NCBI GenBank assembly: GCA_035547835.1
Contig: DASZTW010000015.1
Coordinates: forward strand, 1 to 64,000
Length of the DNA: 64,000 nt
Reading direction: 5' to 3'
DNA from: Acidimicrobiales bacterium
GTDB taxonomy: Bacteria > Actinomycetota > Acidimicrobiia > Acidimicrobiales > Iamiaceae
Positions 1-7,468 of this stretch are shown here, piece by piece. Position 1 is the first letter of the stretch; each line of letters opens with the position of its first letter. A model generated the notes under the pieces. It saw only the letters and a list, made by a program, of their open reading frames with translations. It was not told the origin of the DNA and made no database searches. The position numbers and the translations under genes were made by a program.

Positions 1-636
1 GAAGTGGACGTGCAGTCCGGCGAGCTTGGACGCCGACAGCTTCCGCCGTGACGCCTCGCGCCCGAGCCAGTCCTTCCAGTCCGGCGCGATCTGGTGGTGC
101 CGCACGTAGGGCGGGTTGCCGAGCCAGAGCGTGCGACCGTCGGTCTGCGGCGGCAGCGCACGAAAGTCGTCGAGCACCACGTCGGCTCGGTCGGCGAGCC
201 CCGACACGGCGATGTTGGCTCTGGCACACAGGGCAGCGAGTGGGTCCACCTCCACTGCGATGAGACGGGCCTTCGGGAACGTGTGCCCGGCCGCGATGGT
301 GAACCGAGCGGAGCCAGCACCGGGGTCAACGACACGATCCGGTGCGCCTTGTGCCTCGGCCCACTCCATCATCGCGTTGACGATCTCGTAGGGCGTGTAC
401 GTCGCCCCGAGCGGACGGCGGGCGTCGGGGGAACGGAGGCCACAGAACACGTCGCCGAGCGGGTCACTCCGAGCCTCGATCATGTCCCGCACCGTGCTGA
501 CCGTGGCCTGGTCAGCCTTGGGCGCACTCGCCGCCAGGGCGGCTTCAGGAGCCGTCAGCTCCCCGACGGTGTCAGCGCCCAGGGCGACCGCCACACCAGC
601 CAGGTCAAGCTCTGAGGAGAACAACGGACCGGGCAT
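1..636 (-). CDS. Adenine-specific DNA methyltransferase, C-terminus cut by window edge
   Basis: The complement strand is open from the ATG at 636 to the window edge (212 codons). Visible motifs are a TPYEIV segment near residue 83, an AdoMet-binding motif VDPGAGSARF near residue 107, and the catalytic NPPYV motif near residue 172. This order (motif I, then motif IV as NPPY) is that of N6-adenine methylases of the Eco57I/type I M-subunit class. It would methylate adenine in DNA using S-adenosylmethionine. Target recognition and any linked restriction gene lie outside the window. An in-frame GTG at 657 is an alternative start. The gene points away from the tRNA-Ala scar at 840-889, so it probably belongs to the integrated element. 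Confidence 0.85.
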   Translation of the reverse strand, partial: MPGPLFSSELDLAGVAVALGADTVGELTAPEAALAASAPKADQATVSTVRDMIEARSDPLGDVFCGLRSPDARRPLGATYTPYEIVNAMMEWAEAQGAPDRVVDPGAGSARFTIAAGHTFPKARLIAVEVDPLAALCARANIAVSGLADRADVVLDDFRALPPQTDGRTLWLGNPPYVRHHQIAPDWKDWLGREASRRKLSASKLAGLHVHF

Positions 637-800
637 AAGTCGACCGTAGTGTTGCACAGGTCGAGGCGGTCCCCTCGGGATGTCGAGCCGTGCCCACGGC
701 ATTCCCACGGCGTGCCCGCCAGGACACACACAGGCCACGCGAGAGCGGCGGCAGCTGGCGGCGGGTGTCGGAGGGTGGCGCTAGAACCGCAGGTCAAGTG

Positions 801-812
801 CGGGATATCCCG
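801..812. repeat. Perfect 12-bp palindrome beside the attachment scar
   Basis: CGGGATATCCCG is a perfect palindrome 28 bp inside the presumed element end. It could be an arm site for an integrase or excisionase, or chance. No function can be assigned from sequence alone. Confidence 0.4.
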
Positions 813-839
813 AAAGGCCCTGGCAGGCGGGCCACGGAT

Positions 840-889
840 ACCTGCTTTGCAAGCAGGGGGTCGTGGGTTCGATTCCCATCGTCTCCACC
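840..889 (+). other. 3' half of tRNA-Ala(TGC): likely attachment site (att) scar
   Basis: An anticodon stem CCTGC/GCAGG encloses the loop TTTGCAA (anticodon TGC, 848-850). It is followed by a variable loop, a T arm with GGGTTCGATTCCC, the 3' acceptor strand CGTCTCC and then ACC. The 5' half is missing: the acceptor 5' strand expected around 815-821 does not pair, and no D arm precedes the anticodon stem. A 3' tRNA fragment of this kind is the classic duplicated core left when an element integrates into a tRNA gene. With the fragment on the plus strand, the element should lie to the left, with the intact tRNA-Ala at its far end outside the window. Confidence 0.8.
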
Positions 890-926
890 GCGGGCCTGGC
901 CCGTCCTGAGCCAGGTGGCCTCGCCG

Positions 927-975
927 ATTCTCTGAACGATTGTGGTCGCTGGAGAGCCAAAATCGCTCAGAGAAT
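927..975. terminator. Hairpin with 9-bp perfect stem
   Basis: ATTCTCTGA (927-935) pairs with TCAGAGAAT (967-975) around a 31-nt loop. It overlaps the stop codon of the acetyltransferase remnant on the complement strand and lies between that remnant and the tRNA scar. No T tract follows. A terminator role is inferred. Confidence 0.4.
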
Positions 976-1186
976 GCTGGCGACGAGCCACTCGTCGCGT
1001 TGGAGGGTGCAGATGCGCACCGTCTCGCCGTGACGGCCTACCGAGTCCCGCTCGAAGCGCATGCCGGTGCGCTCGATGATCTGACCGGAAGCGACGTTGG
1101 CTGGTTGGTAGCGGGCCACGATGCGTGGAAGACCGAGGCAGCCGAAGGCTCTATCGAGCCGTCGCGACTGGTGGCCGGTCCGCTGA
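967..1186 (-). pseudogene. GNAT acetyltransferase, C-terminal remnant
   Basis: The complement strand reads as the last ~70 residues of a RimJ/RimL-type GNAT acetyltransferase: AFGCLGLPRIVARYQPANVA, then a GMRFERDSVG segment and a terminal DEW, with the stop at 967-969. The N-terminal half and the acetyl-CoA loop are absent, and no start codon is evident. The fragment abuts the stop of the Fic gene (1190). It is read as a decayed gene next to the integration scar. Confidence 0.6.
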
Positions 1187-1189
1187 CCG

Positions 1190-2341
1190 TCAGCCTTCGG
1201 CGGTCAACACGCTGAGGATCTCGTGGCCACGCCAGCGGATCTGACCGCGGGGTCCGCCCTGGACCTCGCCGAGAATCCCAAGCGCGGCGAGCTGGCGGAG
1301 CGCCTTGAGCGCGGCTGGGCGGCTTATGTGTAGCCGTCGTTCCACCGCTCGGGAATTGAGGACAGGTTGCTCGAAGGCGAGGTCGACGAGCTGGTTGGCA
1401 GCGCCGCGGGTGGAGGCCTGCACTTCGGTCCGATATCGCTCACGGAGGTCTGTCAGGCGCTCCGCTCGCACGACAGCGTCGGTGGCCTGCTCGCAGACGC
1501 CGCTGAGGAACAAGGCCAGCCAGCCATCCACGTCGCCTCGTTCGCGGACCCCCTGCAAGGCCCTGTAGTACTGGTCGCGTCGCGTTTCGAAGAACGGCGA
1601 GAGATACAAGAGTGGTTGGGGGAGGCGTCCGCGCACGACGAGGAAGAAGACGACGAGCAGACGTCCGAGCCGTCCGTTGCCATCGAGGAACGGGTGAATG
1701 GTCTCGAACTGGTAGTGCAGAAGGGCGGCCTGCACGAGCGGGGGCATGCGCGGCTCCTCATGCACGAAGGCCTCGAGGTCGTCCAACAGCGCTCCGAGCT
1801 CGACGGGCGGTGGGGGGACGAAGGTCGCGGTGTTGATCGTGGCGCCTGGGGCGCCAATCCAGTTCTGGGTGGCGCGCAATTCGCCTGGCTGTCGTTCGCG
1901 CCCCCGTACGCCAGCGAGGATCACCGCGTGCATTTCACGGATCAGGCGCGTGCTCACCGGGAGCCACTGGAGCCGTTGGAGTCCGGTCTCCATCGCCTGC
2001 ACGTAGTTGATGACTTCCTCGACGTCAGGTCCAAGCGGCAGGTCACTGGCCTCGGCGTCGAAGACCTCGGCGAGCGATGCTTGCGTCCCCTCAATCCGCG
2101 TTGACGCGACGGCCTCGCGTCGCAGATAGGGCCCGACGATCAACTGAGGATTGGGGAGGAGCCGCCCGGCACCCGCGAGTCGGCCGAGGGCTGCTTCGGC
2201 GTCAGCCAGCCGCATCAGGTTGTCTGGCGAGATCGAGACCACCCGTGGGATTGGGCGGGGGAAGTAGGCGACGTAGCCGTGTTGGCCGCGCGTCCGGCGG
2301 GCGACGCCGAATTGCGTGTCGCTGAACCGGTCGCTGTCCAT
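1190..2341 (-). CDS. Fic family protein with C-terminal winged helix
   Basis: 383 residues from the ATG at 2341. An N-terminal Fic_N-like helical region carries a possible inhibitory motif STRIEG (80-85), matching the (S/T)xxxE(G/N) pattern. The Fic core HPFLDGNGR (216-224) has the catalytic His and the Gly/Asn/Arg that hold ATP phosphates. The last ~60 residues (RAVERRLHISRPAALKALRQ onward) look like a winged helix-turn-helix. Fic proteins usually AMPylate a protein target, and the inhibitory motif suggests self-restraint. The Fic-plus-HTH architecture suggests the protein may also bind DNA, possibly the palindrome at 2359-2396 just upstream of its own start. The target is unknown. Confidence 0.9.
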   Translation of the reverse strand: MDSDRFSDTQFGVARRTRGQHGYVAYFPRPIPRVVSISPDNLMRLADAEAALGRLAGAGRLLPNPQLIVGPYLRREAVASTRIEGTQASLAEVFDAEASDLPLGPDVEEVINYVQAMETGLQRLQWLPVSTRLIREMHAVILAGVRGRERQPGELRATQNWIGAPGATINTATFVPPPPVELGALLDDLEAFVHEEPRMPPLVQAALLHYQFETIHPFLDGNGRLGRLLVVFFLVVRGRLPQPLLYLSPFFETRRDQYYRALQGVRERGDVDGWLALFLSGVCEQATDAVVRAERLTDLRERYRTEVQASTRGAANQLVDLAFEQPVLNSRAVERRLHISRPAALKALRQLAALGILGEVQGGPRGQIRWRGHEILSVLTAEG

Positions 2342-2358
2342 GCGGGAGAGACTACCGC

Positions 2359-2396
2359 TCGACCCTAAAGTAATTCGTCGTTTCATTAAGGGTCGA
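2359..2396. promoter_or_regulatory. Inverted repeat between fic and kinase genes, candidate operator
   Basis: TCGACCCTAAA (2359-2369) and TTAAGGGTCGA (2386-2396) are inverted with 10 of 11 matches. They lie in a locally AT-rich gap between the divergent fic (start 2341) and APH-like gene (start 2400). The position fits an operator for the Fic protein's own HTH domain, which is an inference. Confidence 0.5.
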
Positions 2397-2399
2397 TGG

Positions 2400-3308
2400 G
2401 TGACCGACAACGATGCGCAACGGTCGCCGCGCCTGATGCGGTCGACGGAGGTTTCGCGTGCGACGGGCGCGGCTGCGGCGGTCGCTTCGGCGCTCGACCT
2501 GCCGGTTGACGAAGCGGTCGTGGTGCACAACTCGAACCTGCTCGCGCTGCGGCTGCTCCCGTGCGACGTGTTCGCGCGCGTTGGACGCGTCGGATCTCGC
2601 GCGGTCTTGCCGTTCGAGGTCGATCTGGCACAACAGCTCGCGCGCGTGGGCGCACCGGTCGCGGCTCTGGACCCTCGGGTTGAGCCTTGGGTGTACGAGC
2701 GTGACGGGTTCGCGATGACGCTGTGGACCTACTACGAGTCAGTCCGGCCGAGCGACGAGGTGCCGCGTGACTACGCGTCGGCCCTCCACGGGTTGCACCT
2801 CGGCTTGGCGCAGGTGGACGTGGCGGCGCGGCACGTCACCGACCGGGTCGCATCGGCGATCGAGACCGTGATGCACAGCCACCGCACGGGACCCGGCGTC
2901 GACGACGACCGGGAGTTCCTGGCTTCCACGTTGCGCGATCTCGGCGATCGGGTCGCAGGCAGCGGGTCGCCGGAGCAGCTGGTGCACGGTGAGCCGCATC
3001 CCGGCAACGTGCTGGCCACGGCCGACGGCATGCGGTTCATCGATCTCGAAACGTGTTGCCGAGGCCCGGTCGAGTTCGACGTGGCCCACACACCCGAGCC
3101 GGTCAGTGCGCACTATCCAGACGTCAACGAGAACCTGCTCGCCCAGTGTCGAGGCTTGGTGCTCGCAGTTGCAGCAGCGTGGCGCTGGGACCCCTCTGAC
3201 GAGCTCCCGAATGGCCAGCGAGCCGAACGCGCACTCGTGGGCGCGCTGCGCAGCGGCCCACCCTGGCCGGCGCTCAACACCGTGATGCGCCGAGCAGGGA
3301 TCCCGTAG
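2400..3308 (+). CDS. APH-family phosphotransferase
   Basis: 302 residues. The GTG start at 2400 is chosen because AAGGG lies 7 nt upstream; an ATG at 2436 is an alternative. The APH/choline-kinase signature is clear: catalytic loop LVHGEPHPGN, with Glu where Asp is usual in HxDxxxxN, followed by a DFG-like segment RFIDLETCCRGP. Such enzymes transfer phosphate from ATP to small hydroxyl substrates, and some inactivate aminoglycosides. The substrate is not deducible, and the D-to-E change at the catalytic base makes activity less certain. It is transcribed divergently from fic. Confidence 0.75.
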   Translation: MTDNDAQRSPRLMRSTEVSRATGAAAAVASALDLPVDEAVVVHNSNLLALRLLPCDVFARVGRVGSRAVLPFEVDLAQQLARVGAPVAALDPRVEPWVYERDGFAMTLWTYYESVRPSDEVPRDYASALHGLHLGLAQVDVAARHVTDRVASAIETVMHSHRTGPGVDDDREFLASTLRDLGDRVAGSGSPEQLVHGEPHPGNVLATADGMRFIDLETCCRGPVEFDVAHTPEPVSAHYPDVNENLLAQCRGLVLAVAAAWRWDPSDELPNGQRAERALVGALRSGPPWPALNTVMRRAGIP

Positions 3309-3315
3309 ACGCGAC

Positions 3316-3585
3316 GTGTGCGTCGGTCGTTGCAGATCGACGCACCATCGCGTTGCCGGTCGCGAGGGAATCGGCCGGCTGCTTCTGGCCCGTCTCGTCG
3401 AGGCCAGCGAGCCTGAGGGGCATGCGGCGCTGAGCCTCAGCGTCAACGTCGCCAACCCGGCGCGTCGGCTCTATGCATCGGTTGGCTTCCGCACCGTCGA
3501 GACCCGCGAGTCCGGCATGACGATGGTTCGACGCGCCTCAAGCCTCCTGACCAGTCGCACGCGGCGGGTGACCGTGACGGCCTAG
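3316..3585 (+). pseudogene. GNAT acetyltransferase, C-terminal half only
   Basis: From about residue 15 this frame reads GREGIGRLLLARLVEASEPE and later ANPARRLYASVGFRTVE. These are the acetyl-CoA pyrophosphate loop and C-terminal strands of a GNAT enzyme. The N-terminal substrate-binding half (~80 residues) is absent, and the first residues are Arg/His/Cys-rich and unrelated. It begins 7 bp after the kinase gene. It is a remnant, the second acetyltransferase fragment within 3 kb. Confidence 0.6.
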
Positions 3586-3606
3586 GAGGCCTGACATGCT
3601 GGGGCC

Positions 3607-4794
3607 GTGAGGGTGTGCGTGCTCGGGGGTGGTGGCCGGGAGCACGCGTTGGCATGGGCGGCCGACCGGTTCGGGCATGAACCTGTGGTGGTGCCTGGCA
3701 ACGCCGGCATTCCGTGGGCCACTGACGCGGAGCCCGACGACGCCGACCTGTACGTGCTCGGCACCGACGATTCGGTGTGCTCTGGCCAGGGCGATCGCCT
3801 GCGGGCGGCGGGGCATCTGGTCTTCGGCCCGAACCGCGACGGTGGCCAGCTCGAAGGTTCGAAGCAATGGATGAAGGAGTTGCTCGCCGAAGCGGGGATC
3901 CCGACTGCTCGTCACGCCACGGTGACGACATCGGATGCGGCGGAGCGCTTCTTGCGCACGCTGCCGGGTGGCTATGTGGTCAAGACCGACTACCTGGCGC
4001 TCGGCAAGGGCGTGCTGGTCACTGACGACTTCGACGAGGCGCTCGCCGATGCCCGCGCCAAGCTGGAGCACGGAGCGGTGGTGATCGAGGAACGGCTTGA
4101 CGGCATCGAGTTCTCGGTTCACGCGGTGTGCGACGGTGAACGGGCGGTGCTGTTGCCGCCCGCGATGGACCACAAGCGCGTCTTCGACGGGAACGTCGGG
4201 CCGAACACCGGCGGGATGGGGGCGGTTGCTCCGGTGCCACGGCTCAACGAAGCCGCCACTCGTGAGGCGTTCGAGTCGTGCGTCGAGCCGACCCTTCAGG
4301 CGTTGCGCGCCCGGGGCATCGACTACCGAGGGGTGCTGTACGGAGGGCCGCTCATGTTGACCAACGCAGGGGTGAAGGTGGTTGAGTGGAACGCCCGCTG
4401 GGGCGACCCCGAGGCGCAGGTGTTGCTGCCGCTGTTCGCGTCGGACCCGTTCGAGTTGATGTCCGAAGCGGCAGCAGGCGCGATCACCGCCGAACCCCGG
4501 TTCTCGGGCCGTGCCGCCGTGACGATCGCTTTGGCGAGCGAGGGCTACCCGGAGGCACCCCGGCTCGGCGACCGCGTCGAAGGCATTGATGCGGCGAGCG
4601 CCTTGCCGGAGGTGCTGGTCTTCTCCGCAGGCCTCGGCCCCGACGGCACCACCAACGGCGGGCGCGTCCTCAACGCGACCGCGCTGGGCGACGACGTCGC
4701 AGCCGCCCGCACCCGTGCCTACGAAGCCGTCGGACTGATCGACTGGCCCGGGATGCACCACCGCACCGACATCGGACTCACCGCGATGGCTTGA
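3607..4794 (+). CDS. purD: Phosphoribosylamine--glycine ligase (PurD), divergent
   Basis: 395 residues from GTG. This ATP-grasp enzyme joins 5-phosphoribosylamine and glycine in purine synthesis. Seen here: N-terminal VLGGGGREHALAWA, GPNRDGGQLEGSK, KTDYLALGKGV in the ATP-grasp lid region, the family signature GPNTGGMGAVAP, metal-binding EWNARWGDPEAQ, and a C-terminal GGRVLNATALG with RTDIG at the end. The N-terminal domain is shorter than usual (family ~420-430), and the usual GPE segment reads GTDDS. It stands alone, not in a pur operon, and next to mobile DNA, so it may be a second, horizontally acquired copy. Confidence 0.85.
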   Translation: MRVCVLGGGGREHALAWAADRFGHEPVVVPGNAGIPWATDAEPDDADLYVLGTDDSVCSGQGDRLRAAGHLVFGPNRDGGQLEGSKQWMKELLAEAGIPTARHATVTTSDAAERFLRTLPGGYVVKTDYLALGKGVLVTDDFDEALADARAKLEHGAVVIEERLDGIEFSVHAVCDGERAVLLPPAMDHKRVFDGNVGPNTGGMGAVAPVPRLNEAATREAFESCVEPTLQALRARGIDYRGVLYGGPLMLTNAGVKVVEWNARWGDPEAQVLLPLFASDPFELMSEAAAGAITAEPRFSGRAAVTIALASEGYPEAPRLGDRVEGIDAASALPEVLVFSAGLGPDGTTNGGRVLNATALGDDVAAARTRAYEAVGLIDWPGMHHRTDIGLTAMA

Positions 4795-4885
4795 ACTCGG
4801 CCCCGTCAGCGGGCGAAGACGTGCGTTGTGGTGCCATGCGTGGCCGATCCTGCAGCGAAGCGGTGGCCGCACCAGCGAGCGCCCA

Positions 4886-5764
4886 TCAAGCGTCGAGCCG
4901 TACGAGGGCCTGCTCGACAACTTCCTGCAGGCGTTGGTGGACGTCGGGGAGATCGAGCCGGGCGCCGCTCGCGTTGAATCCGAGCAGCGTCGACGCCCAC
5001 GGGGCGAGCTCGGCCGCGACGAGCAGATCCCATCGATGGTCGTAGTCGGGAAACAGATCGACGCAACGCTCCCGCAGCGCGTTCGCGAACGGCGCGCCCG
5101 CGATGACGTGCACCTCGACGCAGCAACGCGAGAAGTCGGCTTCAAGAGGTCCTCGACAGCCGTGCACCCAGTCGACGACGCCACTGAACTCGGCACCGTC
5201 GCGCAAGATGTTGCCCGAGTGCAGGTCGCGGTGGATCAGACGATCACCTGCGGGTTCCCAGCCTCGAAGGCGTTCTTGCAGCGCTTTCCAGGGAGCTGGG
5301 TTAGATGCCCACGAAGGGGGACGAAGGTCCTGCGATAACCAAGGCTTGAACGAAGCGAGATCCGTCGGCGCGACAGCGAGGTCGGCGACTGCTCGAATCG
5401 CACTCTCGAGGCTGTCGAGCCAAGCCTCACTCGGCTCCACCCAGACGCGACCGGGGAGCAGTGTCTGGAGCGACGCCGCCACGCCACAACGCTCGCCATC
5501 AGGATCGGCTGCCAGCAAGGTGGGCACCCAGCTGTGTCCCTGCAAGAGGCGAAGCGCCGACGCCTCGTTGCGGATCTCCGCTGCCGGGTCATGGTTTGGC
5601 ACCTCCCCCTCGACTGGCACGCGTCGCAGCACGACGGTGCGACCACTGGCGAGGTGAACGAAGTCGATGAGCGAGGCCGCTCCACCCGAGACGGGTTCGG
5701 CATCGCGCACCGGTTCGCCGCACGCCTCGGCAACCCAATCACGGATCCGGCGCTCTACGACCAC
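4886..5764 (-). CDS. APH-family phosphotransferase
   Basis: 292 residues. Catalytic loop LIHRDLHSGNILRDG (HxDxxxxN complete), then VVDWVHGCRGPLEADFSRC, the metal-binding Asp followed by the family's (R/G)GP turn. The N-terminal lobe carries TVVLRRVP (Lys-like position) and a Glu in the helix after it (EIRNEASALRLL). It is a kinase of small hydroxylated substrates; the substrate is unknown. Unlike the copy at 2400 it keeps the catalytic Asp. It faces PurD convergently with ~90 bp between the stops. Confidence 0.85.
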   Translation of the reverse strand: MVVERRIRDWVAEACGEPVRDAEPVSGGAASLIDFVHLASGRTVVLRRVPVEGEVPNHDPAAEIRNEASALRLLQGHSWVPTLLAADPDGERCGVAASLQTLLPGRVWVEPSEAWLDSLESAIRAVADLAVAPTDLASFKPWLSQDLRPPSWASNPAPWKALQERLRGWEPAGDRLIHRDLHSGNILRDGAEFSGVVDWVHGCRGPLEADFSRCCVEVHVIAGAPFANALRERCVDLFPDYDHRWDLLVAAELAPWASTLLGFNASGARLDLPDVHQRLQEVVEQALVRLDA

Positions 5765-5836
5765 CGCCAGATCATGCCAAGACCTGTGCCGATCGCCCGG
5801 GCTGAACGGTCCTGACCGTTCGTTGACGGACTGGTG

Positions 5837-6115
5837 TCAGGGGCGGACCCTTGTCAGGGCGGTTCGGGGTCGGGCCCCGGAGGCCGCGCGGTGCTCAAAG
5901 CGATTGCAGCGCGCCCATGACCGGGTGATGTGCAAGGGCTTGCGCAGCGCTGCAAGCCCGGCAACGGCGCGGTCGGCGGACGATGCTTTCAACATCACGT
6001 CGCCGGGTCGCCAAGCACCGTGCTCCCCGCCAGGTAGGTAATCGAGGCGGTGCGGATCGCCGCCGGACACGATGACCACGGCGTGCCCCGGCGGCCTGCT
6101 GCCTGTGGCGCTCAC
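5837..6115 (-). CDS. Small ORF of unknown function in decayed accessory zone
   Basis: 92 residues from a GTG at 6115 that overlaps the TGA of an upstream short frame as GTGA. The sequence HAVVIVSGGDPHRLDYLPGG and WRPGDVMLKASSADRAVAGL has normal composition, whereas the longer frame upstream of it becomes Arg-rich shadow sequence; hence this start. No family is recognised. The last ~25 residues are Arg/Pro-rich and may be unnatural. It is downstream of the broken leader gene at 6290-6586. Confidence 0.35.
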   Translation of the reverse strand: MSATGSRPPGHAVVIVSGGDPHRLDYLPGGEHGAWRPGDVMLKASSADRAVAGLAALRKPLHITRSWARCNRFEHRAASGARPRTALTRVRP

Positions 6116-6289
6116 CCGGGCCAGCCTTCGAGCCGGCACTCGAGGTCGGTGACGGCGTGGAGCAGGCGATCCGGCGCGACGGTGGCGGGCGCCCCGGTGA
6201 CATCGGAAACGATCAGGTACGCGGGGAGCGCTGAGCATCTGTGGCGCTGTGAGCGCCGCTGATGCCCGCTCGGCACCCACAATCGCCCT

Positions 6290-6586
6290 CCGCGAACCTC
6301 GCGGCCCGTTGGAACGCCATTTCGGGACGACGGCGCGGTTCAAGGCGGCGCGCTCGACCTCGCTGGCGTCGAGGCTGCGGAACTTGTCGGCGGCGCCCAT
6401 CGGGTCGACGACGTGCACGACGCAGTCGCCATCGATGCTGCCCTGCGCGGTGCGATAGACGACGAGGCGCGTGGGCTGGTCGCGGGCGCTGAACGCCTCG
6501 ACGGCCTCGACCAGGCTGGTGACGTCGACGCCGTCGATCTCAATGGTGCCGGCGACAGGGGCGAGGTCGAGACGGAAGCGGGTCAT
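6290..6586 (-). pseudogene. Leader-gene paralogue (MTRFRLDLAP family), 3' end replaced
   Basis: The first ~87 residues match the intact paralogue at 7461-7781 closely (MTRFRLDLAPVAGTIEIDG, then DPMGAADKFRSLDASEVERA). After residue ~92 the frame becomes Arg/Pro-rich with no similarity to the paralogue's C-terminus. DNA identity with the other copy runs from about 6338 to 6626 and stops abruptly, marking a recombination junction. Related small proteins lie beside phage head-morphogenesis genes in actinobacterial prophages; I recall this only at family level, and no function is known. Confidence 0.5.
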
Positions 6587-6626
6587 GCCCGCGACCGTGC
6601 GCCGAGGCGGCGCTACCGGCCGGGAT
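6338..6626. repeat. ~290-bp repeat, copy A (partner 7533-7820)
   Basis: This stretch is nearly 90% identical by eye to 7533-7820. It covers the 5' part of the leader gene plus ~40 bp upstream of its start. The last ~65 bp recur a third time at 8975-9040. Similarity ends sharply at both edges. Confidence 0.8.
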
Positions 6627-6641
6627 GCAGGGCAGATGGGG

Positions 6642-6827
6642 TCAGTCGAGATCGACGCGGGCCGCGGCTAGTCGATCACGGACACTCGCGTAGGCGTCCA
6701 TCTCGTTGACCTCGCCACGAACGCAGCTGAGCACGAATCGTGCCGCATCCTCGTTGTACCCAGCCGCCATGATCTTCGCGAGCGCGGTCGCGTCATCGTC
6801 GCCGTGCAAGTCACCTGGCACGATCAC
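6642..6827 (-). CDS. Small acidic partner of the zincin-like protein
   Basis: 61 residues from a GTG at 6827 that overlaps the TGA of the upstream gene as GTGA. The same arrangement and a similar start (MIVPGDLHGDDD versus MIIPADLLPDDD) occur at 9049-9186, which decides the start. It contains ALAKIMAAGYNEDAARFVL, a UBA-like or helical pattern. The function is unknown. Strict pairing with the zincin-like gene in two places suggests a partner or immunity role, which is inference. Confidence 0.55.
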   Translation of the reverse strand: MIVPGDLHGDDDATALAKIMAAGYNEDAARFVLSCVRGEVNEMDAYASVRDRLAAARVDLD

Positions 6828-7468
6828 CGCAACCACCCTCGCTTCTCGAACGACGCACGCAACGCTTCAGCGATTGGACCAAAGCCTTCCTCATCCCACT
6901 GTATTCCCGAGTCCGCCTGGAACCTCGCCAGCTCTGTCGCGAGGGCGGAATCATGCCCAGCGATCCACTGCGAGTAGCTGCGTGCCCATATCTCGGACGG
7001 GTCGAGAAGGTATTTGACCTGGGCGCGCTCGCGCGATGTCAGTGATTGAAGCTTCAATGTGTCAGGCGCGCGGATCGCCTTGCTGGCGTGCGCTGCGATC
7101 CACCACGCCTGAAGCCCTGCGGTCGTGCGACCTCCAGGCATTTCGGATGCAAACTCATCCAGTCCAAGTCCGCGGCGATCGAGATCGTGGCCGAATTTGT
7201 GCGTCTCGGCGAACCGAGGGTTGGCGCCGTGGGGATCGACTCGAATCTGGGAGGCGCCCGGCGGGAAATCGAAGTAGCCCTCAGCGCCGAATGCATCGCC
7301 AACGTGCACAAGAATCGCCGCCAGCCCCGTCGGCACACGGTGGAGCACCACAGGGTCGGCGTCGTCGTCGACTGCGGTGACCGGGTCGAAGGTCGGCGCA
7401 CCGGCGCGGTCGATGACGACGCTGGCGGTCATGCGGCTGCGGGCAGCTGCGCGCGCGGCTTCAAGCAT
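6824..7468 (-). CDS. Zincin-like domain of phage head/MuF-type protein, stand-alone
   Basis: 214 residues. The ATG at 7468 overlaps the stop of the upstream leader gene by 8 bp. ETHKFGHDLDRRG is placed like the HExxH helix of zincin domains attached to phage minor head or polymorphic-toxin proteins, but the catalytic Glu is Lys (HKFGH), so peptidase activity is doubtful. The C-terminal hallmark is DPSEIWARSYSQWIA, then QWDEEGFGPIAEAL and a terminal GWLR. I know this pattern from zincin domains at the ends of phage head-morphogenesis (MuF) proteins. The usual N-terminal head domain is absent, so this looks like a displaced tail module. Confidence 0.55.
   Translation of the reverse strand: MLEAARAAARSRMTASVVIDRAGAPTFDPVTAVDDDADPVVLHRVPTGLAAILVHVGDAFGAEGYFDFPPGASQIRVDPHGANPRFAETHKFGHDLDRRGLGLDEFASEMPGGRTTAGLQAWWIAAHASKAIRAPDTLKLQSLTSRERAQVKYLLDPSEIWARSYSQWIAGHDSALATELARFQADSGIQWDEEGFGPIAEALRASFEKRGWLR

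Noticed and set aside
815-889. Intact tRNA-Ala gene
   Set aside because: The 5' acceptor strand and D arm are missing: bases 815-821 do not pair with CGTCTCC at 880-886.
794-991. Leftward ORF of 65 residues containing GNRTHDPLLAKQ
   Set aside because: It is a read-through of the tRNA-Ala fragment; this peptide is a well-known artefact of tRNA sequence translated as protein.
1367-2104. 245-residue plus-strand ORF
   Set aside because: Antisense shadow of the Fic gene, which has clear family motifs on the other strand.
3538-5196. 552-residue minus-strand ORF
   Set aside because: Antisense to PurD, with His/Arg-rich shadow composition and no motif.
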